Shown here piece by piece: positions 42,360 to 51,400 of a stretch of 64,000 nucleotides of DNA. The notes under the pieces were generated by a model. The model did not search any database and was not told the origin of the DNA. It was given only the letters and a program-made list of their open reading frames with translations. Both the position numbers and the translations under genes were made by a program. The first letter of the stretch is position 1. Every line of letters starts with the position of its first letter. This stretch comes from Arcticibacter sp. (lineage in GTDB: Bacteria; Bacteroidota; Bacteroidia; 2-12-FULL-35-15): the NCBI GenBank assembly GCA_021155045.1, contig JAJNQB010000020.1, positions 46,960 through 110,959 on the forward strand. Direction: 5' to 3'.

Positions 42360-43754
42360 TTATTTAATTTCTAATTGGATTGGCAGATTGTATCTTGAGT
42401 TTACAGATTTTCCATTCTGTTGTGCAGGTTTCCATTTAGGCATTGCGTTTACAACTCTTAGCGCTTCGTTGTCAAGTGAAGTGTTTATCCCCTTAATGAT
42501 TTTTGCATTTTTTACATTTCCATTTTTATCAATAATAAATTCGATATATAGTTTAGTTCCATTTACATTTCCATCTTTATTAATGCTTGAATATTTGAAA
42601 TTACGAGCAATAAATTTCATTAAAGAATCATTTCCTCCAGGAAATTCTGCTATTTTTTCTGGTAAGTCGTAAACTAAAGCCGAATCTGTATTCCCCGAAT
42701 TATCTAAATCAGAAGAAAAATAAGCTTCATTTTTTTGTGCTTCTGTTTTAGGTTTATTTTCCGCTCTAGAATATGCACCCGATTCCGGCTGTTTGTCATC
42801 TGTATTTTTTTTGGCTTTATCTGCTTTTGATTCATTTTCTTTGTTCCTGTATTTTTGGTCTTTAGAATTCTTTTTTGCAGATTCTTTTGCTAATAAAACT
42901 GTTTCATCTACTGGAGAAGAACCGCTATTAGATACATTCGGAGCAGTTGTGCCATTCGTGTTTCCAAAAATAGGTTGTTGGCTGTTATTTGTATTTTTTG
43001 TGATGGTTTGTGATTCTAAATCATTTAACTTCTCTGAGTTTTTATCACCCTCCATTTTTTGTACAAGTCCGCCAATGGTTTTTTCTTCAGCAATAACAGA
43101 CTTGTATTCATCGGCAGCTATTCCATCTCCTTCAGCTACTTCTCCAGATTTAACTGTATTTGTAAAATAACTTGTAGTTATATCCTTTCTGTTATTTTGA
43201 CTTACATTAGGTTGTTCTTGTGCTGTGTTTAGTCTGCTATCAATGACGATATCGCTTAATGATTTTTCATTTTCTTTTTGCTCTATTTTTTTTCCGCTCG
43301 TTCCTGTATTAGAATCTAACGCTCCTGCTGTTGATGGGGCTTCATTTAATTCATCTAATTTTTCTTCGGAAGCAGTTGTTGTTAAGATAGCCATATCAGC
43401 ACTCTCCATTTTTTTAGAAGTAAAAAATTTAAAGAAAAATACAGTACCTATCAGCAAAACTAAACTTGCTGCTATTGCAGTAATGGTTCTATAGTTAAAT
43501 AAAACAATTCTCGTTTGTTTTTTATCTACATTTAATTTTTTATCAATTTTAGAATTAATGAACTGAATTTTTTTTCGATTTTTTACCGTTTGCAAACCTT
43601 CTAATGCATCAGCGCACAAATCACAATCAAGCAAATGTTTTTCAACCAAATGTTCTTCTTTCGAGTTGAGTTTTTTATCAATGTAGTTGTACATTGTTTC
43701 CTCCGAAATACATTCAGTTGAATCAAAAAGATTATATTTTAAATCTTTATTCAT
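42360..43754 (-). CDS. Anti-sigma factor fused to a TonB C-terminal domain
   Basis: The N-terminus (1-60) has a zinc-finger anti-sigma motif HLLDCDLC (HxxxCxxC). A membrane segment follows at about 88-110 (ITAIAASLVLLIGTVFFF), then a long low-complexity, Asn/Lys/Ser-rich periplasmic stretch (about 115-365). The last 95 residues are a TonB C-terminal domain (AEFPGGNDSLMKFIARNF ... YIEFIIDKNGNVKNAKI ... LPIQLEIK). Such fusions occur in Bacteroidota and may link an outer-membrane transport signal to sigma release. The start overlaps the sigma stop by 4 bases (ATGA). Confidence 0.88.
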   Translation of the reverse strand: MNKDLKYNLFDSTECISEETMYNYIDKKLNSKEEHLVEKHLLDCDLCADALEGLQTVKNRKKIQFINSKIDKKLNVDKKQTRIVLFNYRTITAIAASLVLLIGTVFFFKFFTSKKMESADMAILTTTASEEKLDELNEAPSTAGALDSNTGTSGKKIEQKENEKSLSDIVIDSRLNTAQEQPNVSQNNRKDITTSYFTNTVKSGEVAEGDGIAADEYKSVIAEEKTIGGLVQKMEGDKNSEKLNDLESQTITKNTNNSQQPIFGNTNGTTAPNVSNSGSSPVDETVLLAKESAKKNSKDQKYRNKENESKADKAKKNTDDKQPESGAYSRAENKPKTEAQKNEAYFSSDLDNSGNTDSALVYDLPEKIAEFPGGNDSLMKFIARNFKYSSINKDGNVNGTKLYIEFIIDKNGNVKNAKIIKGINTSLDNEALRVVNAMPKWKPAQQNGKSVNSRYNLPIQLEIK

Positions 43755-44329
43755 TTACTTTTTGTTTCTATACAATTTTTTAAATTTCGTTTGCCATTTT
43801 GAATAAAGCTTTTTACATTATTCATGCTAAAATTTGTTTCTTCTGCCACTTGCTGATAACTTTTTTCTTGTAAATAAAAAAGCTCGACACATATTTTTTG
43901 TTCAATATTCAATCCTTTCAAACACTCTTCCATATAATTAAGTTGAGCTTCCTTTTTGTTTTCGATAGTAAGATGCAATTCATAATCATTTTCCATAACA
44001 ACCACAAAATCTTTTTGCATCTCTGCAAAATGTTTTTGTTTTGAACCATCAGACCTTAATTTCATTAAACAAAAGTTTTTGCATACCATGTGCAACCATG
44101 CTTTAAATTGCTGAATTTCATGTTTTTTTAAATCTATCAACAACTTTTCGAATATCTGAATGCTGGCATCCTGTGCATCGTCTTCATTTTTTAGATATTT
44201 CATACAAACTCCAAAAATCAAATGTGTGTATCTTTTATAGAGTTCACCAACAAAAGTATTGTCGCCACTATTCTTGTAGCTGCTTATTAGTTCAGAGTCG
44301 TTTAGATGGTTAGTTTTTAATGAAGACAT
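43751..44329 (-). CDS. ECF-type RNA polymerase sigma factor
   Basis: The 192 residues contain sigma region 2 (about 20-90: YKRYTHLIFGVCMKYLKNEDDAQDASIQIFEKL) and region 4 (about 130-185: CLKGLNIEQKICVELFYLQEKSYQQVAEETNFSMNNVKSFIQNGKRNL). It is the first gene of a pair with the anti-sigma/TonB protein that follows with ATGA overlap, so its activity is probably controlled by that membrane protein. The target regulon is not visible. The YfiR-like gene upstream diverges from it. Confidence 0.93.
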   Translation of the reverse strand: MSSLKTNHLNDSELISSYKNSGDNTFVGELYKRYTHLIFGVCMKYLKNEDDAQDASIQIFEKLLIDLKKHEIQQFKAWLHMVCKNFCLMKLRSDGSKQKHFAEMQKDFVVVMENDYELHLTIENKKEAQLNYMEECLKGLNIEQKICVELFYLQEKSYQQVAEETNFSMNNVKSFIQNGKRNLKNCIETKSK

Positions 44330-44414
44330 TTATAACTTCAAAAGTAATTAAAATTGACTTAAAATTTGCCATTTACTTATATCATAAATTATTTAATGTT
44401 ATACCAAAATTATC

Positions 44415-44422
44415 TATATTTG
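44415..44422 (+). promoter_or_regulatory. Candidate -7 promoter box of the YfiR-TPR-SpoIIE cluster
   Basis: TATATTTG fits TAnnTTTG and lies 49 bases before the YfiR-like ATG. It is the only clear promoter signal for the three plus-strand genes. Confidence 0.4.
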
Positions 44423-44471
44423 TTTGCTAAATATAAAAGTGGCTTGCTATTTGTTTAGCTTTTTTAATTGA

Positions 44472-45005
44472 ATGAAAAAAATACTTCTCATATTATTTTT
44501 ACCCACGTTATTGCTCGTTTCACGAGCAATGATTGTTCCCGATCAGGGTGAGGAGGCTAATGCAAAGATTAAAGCAATCTATATTTACAATTTCACAAAA
44601 TACATTGAATGGCCTCAAGATTATAAACAAGGCAATTTTATTGTGGGTGTTTTAGGCAATAATACATTGCTTATTAATGAATTGAATAAAATGGCGACAA
44701 CAAAAACGGTTGGAGTTCAAAAGTTTGAAATCAAAAATATATCGTCTGCTTCTGAAGCTATTGACTGTCATATTGTTTATATAGAATCAGATAATTCAGC
44801 TCAATTGCCAGATGTTTTAGGGAAGGTTAAAAATAAAAGTGCATTAATTGTTACCGATAAATCAGGTTTGGTGGCAAAAGGAGCTGCTATAAGCTTTGTT
44901 ATTATTGATAATAAGCAAAAAATTGAATTAAATAAAGGGAATATTGAAAAGTATAAATTAAAGGTTGCTGATCAGTTGGTTAGTATGGCTGTTCAGAATA
45001 AGTAA
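44472..45005 (+). CDS. YfiR family periplasmic protein
   Basis: A 177-residue protein with a signal peptide (KKILLILFLPTLLLVSRA), then the YfiR/DUF4154 pattern: KAIYIYNFTKYIEWPQ, FIVGVLGNN, the IDCHIVYIES strand and AAISFVIIDNKQKIELN near the C-terminus. In Pseudomonas YfiR binds and represses the diguanylate cyclase YfiN in the periplasm. No GGDEF protein is adjacent here; instead the downstream genes encode a TPR protein and a HAMP-SpoIIE phosphatase, so the partner may differ. The TPR-protein ATG lies 29 bases after its stop. Confidence 0.88.
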   Translation: MKKILLILFLPTLLLVSRAMIVPDQGEEANAKIKAIYIYNFTKYIEWPQDYKQGNFIVGVLGNNTLLINELNKMATTKTVGVQKFEIKNISSASEAIDCHIVYIESDNSAQLPDVLGKVKNKSALIVTDKSGLVAKGAAISFVIIDNKQKIELNKGNIEKYKLKVADQLVSMAVQNK

Positions 45006-45034
45006 TTTTTTTGTATATTTACATAATAATTAGG

Positions 45035-45928
45035 ATGTTACGAATAAAAAGCATAGTATTTTTTGGATTGTTGTTTTTATCAACAACGATTTTAAATGCT
45101 CAGCAAAGCAAAATTGCTTTGGCGTACAATTATTTGCAACAAAGCAAATACGATAGCGCTAAGGTTACAATTGATGCTGTGGTGTTGCATCCTGATACTA
45201 AAAATGATGGACAGGCATGGTATTTAAGAGGCTTTGTTTACAAATCAATTTATAATCAAGGTGAAAAAGGAAACCGACAATCACCATCTCGATTAATAGC
45301 TTTAGAATCTTTTGAAACTTCATTGTCTGTGGATACTTCACTTGAAAATCGTCAAGAGAATATTAAAAATATAAAGTATTTAGCAACAACTTTATACAAT
45401 GATGCAGCAGCTAGTTTGGATGCTGTTGATTACAAAATAGCAATAGATAATTTTGATAAGTTTATTAAATACTATTCTTTGGTTGACGATTCGCCAGCTA
45501 ATATTAAGCAGAAAAAAATTGATTTTAATTTAGCTATTGCTTCTGTTTATACTAAAATATTTGAAGCTGATAGACAAGGAAAGTCGGATTTTTTAAACTT
45601 AGCAAAACAAGCTTATAACAAGATATTGGATGTTGATCCAAACAATATTGGAGCAAATTACAATATGGGAATTCTGTTTTATAATCAAGCGGTAAATTTA
45701 ATTAATCAATCCGATTATGATATTGATATTGTTGCTCTTAGCGATATTCAAGACAACTCTATAAAATTATTTAAAGAATCATTACCATTTATGGAAAAAG
45801 CATATTCGTTAGATCCAAGAAGAAGAGAAACATTGCTCGGACTTTCAGGTATTTATTTTAGTTTAAATGAATTTGAGAAATCAAATATGTTTAAATTAAA
45901 ATTAGAAGAAATAGAAAAACAAAAATAA
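45035..45928 (+). CDS. Exported tetratricopeptide-repeat protein
   Basis: I chose the ATG at 45035 (297 residues), since the longer frame starts from TTG and adds 8 hydrophobic residues before a normal signal peptide (RIKSIVFFGLLFLSTTILNAQ). The mature protein has TPR-like helical hairpins, including ALAYNYLQQSKYDSAKVTID, NIGANYNMGILFYNQAVNLI and ETLLGLSGIYFSLNEFEKS. It probably works as a periplasmic scaffold between YfiR and the phosphatase; this is inference from the cluster. Confidence 0.82.
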   Translation: MLRIKSIVFFGLLFLSTTILNAQQSKIALAYNYLQQSKYDSAKVTIDAVVLHPDTKNDGQAWYLRGFVYKSIYNQGEKGNRQSPSRLIALESFETSLSVDTSLENRQENIKNIKYLATTLYNDAAASLDAVDYKIAIDNFDKFIKYYSLVDDSPANIKQKKIDFNLAIASVYTKIFEADRQGKSDFLNLAKQAYNKILDVDPNNIGANYNMGILFYNQAVNLINQSDYDIDIVALSDIQDNSIKLFKESLPFMEKAYSLDPRRRETLLGLSGIYFSLNEFEKSNMFKLKLEEIEKQK

Positions 45929-45962
45929 TACTCAGCGCTAATAAAACTGCTCCATTTTCCTT

Positions 45963-47747
45963 ATGAAGTTAAGATTTACAATTGGTAGAAAGATAGGATT
46001 AGGCTTCGGGGTAATAATATTTCTAACTACCATAGCGTTTTTACTTACCAATGTTACACTTTCTGAAAGTCGTAAAAAAACAGATCAAGTAACCGAAGTA
46101 TTTAATCCATCCGTTGCCGTATTAAAAGAGTTGGACAATTTGCTCAATCGTTCTAAATTACTTATTACTAAATGGTATTATGTTCAATCAGGAAATGATG
46201 CTTTAGATAAAAAAGCGCTTCGAAAAATTCTTGCATCAGAATACCCCACACTAAAATCTAAAATTAAAGAGCTATCTGTAAATTGGAATAAAGAAGAACA
46301 AGAAAGTGTTGATGCTGTTTTAGCTCTTGTTGATCAAATGTTTACAAGTTATCAAGAAGACATTATGTTGAAACTTGTTTCATTTGATACTTACAATGAT
46401 TCAAATATAAAATTTGAAGCACTTTTACCTTTCGAAGATTTAGATGTAAAATTTAAAGTAATTAATGAAAATTTAATTACTCTCATTGATAAACAAAATT
46501 CGAATGCATTAACAAATTCTGATGAGATGCTTAGTTCATTCAGTTTTTTACGAAAAATTGTTATTTGGTTAGGTATCATATTGGTTTTCGGTGGAATTTT
46601 AATTGCTGTTTATACTGTTCGCACAATTGTTCGTCCTGTTGAACAGTTACGCAAAATGCTTGTTTCAATGGGAAAAGGAGTTTTGCCGTTAGAAAAAATA
46701 AAAGACAGAAACGATGAGATAGGTGAGATGGGAGAAGCTTTAAATGATTTGATTGATGGAATGCGTAGAACTACTGATTTCGCTAAACAAGTAGGGGCAG
46801 GAAATTTCGACTCACATTATCGCCCATTAAGTAAAGATGATACACTTGGGGCTGCTCTTTTGAAAATGCGTGAAGATTTGCGTGAAAATGAAAGAGTTTT
46901 GGAAGCAAAAGTAATTGAAAGAACAGAAGAAGTTGTTCAGCAAAAAGAAGAAATCGAACAAAAGAACCAAGAGCTTGAAGTTTTATATAAACATGTTACA
47001 GATAGTATAAAATATGCTAAACGTATTCAAGAAGCAATTTTACCTCCAGATAGCTTAGTTAAAAGACTTTTGCCCAATTCATTTGTACTTTATAAACCAA
47101 AAGATATTGTTAGTGGTGATTTTTATTGGATGGAAGAAAAAAATGGAAAATCAATGTTCGCAGCAGTTGATTGTACCGGACATGGTGTGCCGGGTGCATT
47201 TATGAGTATTGTTGGTTATAATATTTTAAAGCAGACAGTTAGCAACAATACGTTCACGGAACCCGCTTTAATCTTAGATGAATTGAATAGAGGTGTGAGT
47301 GAAACATTACACCATGGACATGAAGAATCTCAGGCGAAAGACGGTATGGATATTTCTTTTTGTGCTATAGATTATAAAAAAATGGAATTGCAATATGCTG
47401 GAGCTTATAATCCACTTTATGTTGTTAGAAATGGAGAGTTATTGCAAACAAAAGCAGATAAATTTCCGATAGGATTATTTTTAGGGACAGAAAAGAAAAA
47501 ATTTACAAATCATACAATTCGTTTAGAAAAAGGAGATAACATTTTTATATTTAGCGATGGCTATGCTGATCAGTTTGGTGGTCCTAATGGTAAAAAATTT
47601 ATGGCAGGTAATTTCCGCGATTTGCTTTTAGAAGTTAGCAAACATCCTGTGGACAAACAAAAAGATATATTAAACAAAACAATAGAAGAGTGGAGAGGTC
47701 CTCTTGATCAAGTGGATGATATACTTGTAATTGGTGTTAAAGTTTAA
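45963..47747 (+). CDS. Membrane HAMP-domain protein with SpoIIE/PP2C serine phosphatase
   Basis: Of 594 residues, two membrane segments (about 12-32 and 198-220) enclose a helical sensor domain. HAMP follows at about 220-275 (VRPVEQLRKMLVSMGKG ... DEIGEMGEAL), then coiled coil (about 305-350). The C-terminal SpoIIE phosphatase has IVSGDFYWMEE, AAVDCTGHGVPGAFMS, FIFSDGYADQFGG and DQVDDILVIGVKV, with metal-binding Asp at conserved sites. It should dephosphorylate an anti-sigma antagonist or similar switch protein in response to an external cue. It overlaps the convergent plsY by 11 bases. Confidence 0.93.
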   Translation: MKLRFTIGRKIGLGFGVIIFLTTIAFLLTNVTLSESRKKTDQVTEVFNPSVAVLKELDNLLNRSKLLITKWYYVQSGNDALDKKALRKILASEYPTLKSKIKELSVNWNKEEQESVDAVLALVDQMFTSYQEDIMLKLVSFDTYNDSNIKFEALLPFEDLDVKFKVINENLITLIDKQNSNALTNSDEMLSSFSFLRKIVIWLGIILVFGGILIAVYTVRTIVRPVEQLRKMLVSMGKGVLPLEKIKDRNDEIGEMGEALNDLIDGMRRTTDFAKQVGAGNFDSHYRPLSKDDTLGAALLKMREDLRENERVLEAKVIERTEEVVQQKEEIEQKNQELEVLYKHVTDSIKYAKRIQEAILPPDSLVKRLLPNSFVLYKPKDIVSGDFYWMEEKNGKSMFAAVDCTGHGVPGAFMSIVGYNILKQTVSNNTFTEPALILDELNRGVSETLHHGHEESQAKDGMDISFCAIDYKKMELQYAGAYNPLYVVRNGELLQTKADKFPIGLFLGTEKKKFTNHTIRLEKGDNIFIFSDGYADQFGGPNGKKFMAGNFRDLLLEVSKHPVDKQKDILNKTIEEWRGPLDQVDDILVIGVKV

Positions 47748-48399
47748 TTTTTTCTTTTTCTTTATTTTTCACTTTCTTTTTTATGATTTTTGCCTTTGAT
47801 TCTTCACGTCTTAATAAGCGCTCAATATTTTTTTGATGCGTTATCAAAATCATTATTGCAATTAGAATAGAAAATATTATGAGTGATGGTGTTTTAGTTT
47901 GAAAAACAACAATAACACTAATTGGAAAAGCAATACCTGCAATCATCGAACCAAGAGAAACATAACTTGAAATTAGTAAAATAATAACAAAAACCAACAC
48001 AGAACAAGAAGCAGCCATTGGGTGAACAGCTAATACAACCCCAAGTAAAGTTGCTACGCCTTTTCCTCCTCTGAAAGAGGCAAATAATGGGAAAATATGC
48101 CCTATTAATGATGATATTCCAAGCACTAATTGTAAATTAATGAATTGATTAGAATTTGTTGCATAATTACTGAAGTGAGCCAAAAGTACAGCACCTGATC
48201 CTTTTAATATATCCAGAATCAACACAACTGTTCCTGCTTTTTTTCCTAATACTCGAAAAGTATTGGTTGCACCGGCATTTCCACTACCATATTCTCGTAC
48301 ATCAATTTTATAGAAATATTTGCCTATCCATACTGCACTCGGAATAGAGCCAAGTAAATAACCAGCTATTAATAATAATATGTTTGTGGTTGTGAGCAC
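47737..48399 (-). CDS. plsY: Glycerol-3-phosphate acyltransferase PlsY
   Basis: A 220-residue membrane protein with five or six hydrophobic segments and the PlsY loop motifs: GSIPSAVWIGK, REYGSGNAGATNTFRVLGKKAG and FRGGKGVATLLG. It acylates the sn-1 position of glycerol-3-phosphate with acyl-phosphate, starting phospholipid synthesis. A GTG start (48399) is used, giving MLTTTNILLLIAGY. The Lys-rich C-terminal tail (about 195-220) overlaps the SpoIIE phosphatase end on the opposite strand by 11 bases. Confidence 0.95.
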   Translation of the reverse strand: MLTTTNILLLIAGYLLGSIPSAVWIGKYFYKIDVREYGSGNAGATNTFRVLGKKAGTVVLILDILKGSGAVLLAHFSNYATNSNQFINLQLVLGISSLIGHIFPLFASFRGGKGVATLLGVVLAVHPMAASCSVLVFVIILLISSYVSLGSMIAGIAFPISVIVVFQTKTPSLIIFSILIAIMILITHQKNIERLLRREESKAKIIKKKVKNKEKEKIKL

Positions 48400-48402
48400 T
48401 AT

Positions 48403-51400
48403 TTATTCTTCTTCTGCACTTTGGGTTTTACGTAAGAATTGTGTTTTTTTACTTGGCGGACAAACATTAAAATAATAGTTAGGCTCTTTCTTTTCTTTGT
48501 CTCCTGCCTTTTCTCGTTTTTCTGGTTTAAGTTCTTTTACAACATTATTAAATGCTTCGTTTGATGAAACTGCAAGCATTGTACCTCTTGTATAATTAAA
48601 ATAATACCAATTGTTGGAATCAATTTCTAGGTAAATATTAAGAATATCTCCTCCTCTTTTTTTGATGATTTCAATTCTCCCATCAACATATTTGTTTACT
48701 TGTGTTTTGTCAATATTTCCAATACCTATTTTTCCATAAGAAGTATAAGAGCGTGTGCTTTTATTCCATTTCATTTTAACATCGGTTAAAACCATTGTTT
48801 TTCTTAGTTCATCTGGAAATTTTTTGTAAGAACCGTATAAATTTAATTGTGAAATAAGTTTATCTGCTTGTTCTTTTCCTAACATTTCTCTCATGCCTTT
48901 TTCAAAAATTGGTCGCGAAAAATCTGTAGATTTTAATTCAGCTGTAGTTGCAATTTGATCAGCCATTTTATCAATAGAAGCATCGGCAAAATAAAAGTTT
49001 ATGCTCATTATCATATCAAAAATTGCTGAATCTGGAATTAAAAAATGCAAAGCACTTCCGAATGTTTCAATTTTAAGTTGCCCAAAATCTCCTCCAAGAT
49101 TAATTTTACCTTCGCCATATACTTTACATTGGCTAACATTTAAACTTAAATAATTACCTGGCAACGAACGCTCAACCAATTTTTCTTTGTTAGATATTCT
49201 ATACTCTCTTGAACCTTTATCGAAGAATAAAAAGCCATCAGCAGGTAACACATAAGGGTCGTTTGTTGATTCTTTTCCTGATAAAAATGCAGAATAAAAA
49301 TGAGTAGAATCGGTAGTTACCATCATACTTGCAGCAATTGGTTTTCCTAATTCATTTACTGGGTCTTTTGAAATTGGAATGTAAATATTATTTGGATTTA
49401 TTTCGGACTCAAATTTGAACCATGTTTTTGGAATACCAGCACAGTCATGCGATATTTTAGCAGCGCCATCAAAAACAAGAAATTGATTGATTGATTTTAG
49501 TTTCACTTTTCCTTTATACTCAAAATTTGGGCTTAGTCTGAATTTTGATGAATCAGGAATATCCGTTTCTGCAAATGTTTGAAAGGTAGTATCTACACTA
49601 ATATTACTGAAATAAAACGTTTGTTTTGTTTTTAATTCATCTACATAATCATAGTATCCAGAACCAGCATAACTTTTTCTTGCAAAAACATTTGCAGTAC
49701 AATTATAAAGATTGTGATATTTAGTAATGGAGTTAGCTACAATTTTTGCATTGGTGAATGTGCGAATTACCGCATCCTTTTCAATAATCACATCTCCTTT
49801 TTCAGGATAAATTCTTGCATCAGCCACATTGATATATTTTACCTCTTTGGCTGTAATCACATATTTTTTTAAATCATATTTTGCAGATGGAGATTGAAAT
49901 CTCAAAGAATCTTGTTTTGGATGAACAGAAATAAATTCAGGACCAACTAAATCTAAATCTTCGTTGGCAGCTCTTGGTGTAGGATTTTTACTGGCTCCTA
50001 ATTCAATGCTAGCATCATCCATGAACCATTTAAAATTATCCATAAAACAGATGTATTTGTTTACAGGAAATTCTACTACTGAGCCTTTTCCGTTTGATTT
50101 AAATTCGCCCATACGTTTATCAAAATCAATTTTAGCATTTACATTATCTGTTTTAAATGCCAATTGTGCTATATCCAATGCTTTTAGGCTAAAATTAGCA
50201 GTATCCGAGTTAAATGTATTTGCATTAAATTTAATAAGCTTGGCGTCTAGTTTTGCATTCGAAAAATCTGCTGTTCCGCTTCCATACAACTGTTTGGGCG
50301 TCATAGATAATCTTCCTGTAAATTCAGATTGACCATTGTATGAAACTATTTTTTTCTCTTTATTATTCCAAACATTCATTACATCTTTTAATGGCATCCA
50401 ATGTATTTTAACCCCTTCTCCATGCATTTGTGGAAATTCGGGTTTTGTTTTTTGTTCTTTTACATCATACGTATCAGCAATAGCATTTGTGGAGTCGGGG
50501 TAAAATGTAAAATCTTTTGAAACGGAAACAGATGTTACATACTTTAATGTTCCATCTCCTTTTAGCCCTTGATTACTCAGCTTTATAGTGCTTTCATAAG
50601 TCCCTTTTCCACCATACATGGGATAACCCGATGGAGGAGTTTTAGTAATAAAACCTAAGGAATAATCTGATTGTAAAGTAAGCGGTTCTTTTATTGTTGG
50701 GAATATTCCCGCACTAACAAATTCGCCTTTAAAATTAATCCCTTCATTCGTAAAATTATCCAAACTATCAATTGTAAAAGGTTCTAAGTGAAAATAGAAT
50801 TTATCTTTTGGGTATTTACCATTTTGAATTGTTTTCTTGTTGTAAAAAGCGTAGGAATCTTTGAAGCTATTGAATACAGGGTATTTTGGAAATGGCTTTC
50901 TTCCTGATTTGTTTGCAGGATTATCAATTTCCAAATTACCATTGATGTTTTCAATTACTGTTTTTACTTTTACCAAAGGGTATTCTCCATAAGCATCTTT
51001 TTCTCTCGACTGAACAACCATTCTCATGGAATCAACATTTTTCATATCCACAATAAATTTATCATAGTTAAATGAAAATTCTTTCCCGAAAAAATCAAAA
51101 CGCCCTGCATGAACAACTCCTTGAAAAGTAAAATCTCTATTTTTTTTAAGTATTATTTTTTGTTCTAAAGGATATATTACAACATTTTGAGAGTCGCTTA
51201 AGAATATTTTTTTTACTCCATAAATGGTCATGTCATAATTCAATAAATTAATGCTTGCATTTTCCTTGCTACGTACTTCGGACGGAAATTGAATCACATC
51301 ATAATCAATATGTGCGGCTCTAGCTGCTATGTATGCATATAGTTTTTCATTTACATGAACCATATCATCATCAAAATCGTAAGTAATAAAACCCATAACA

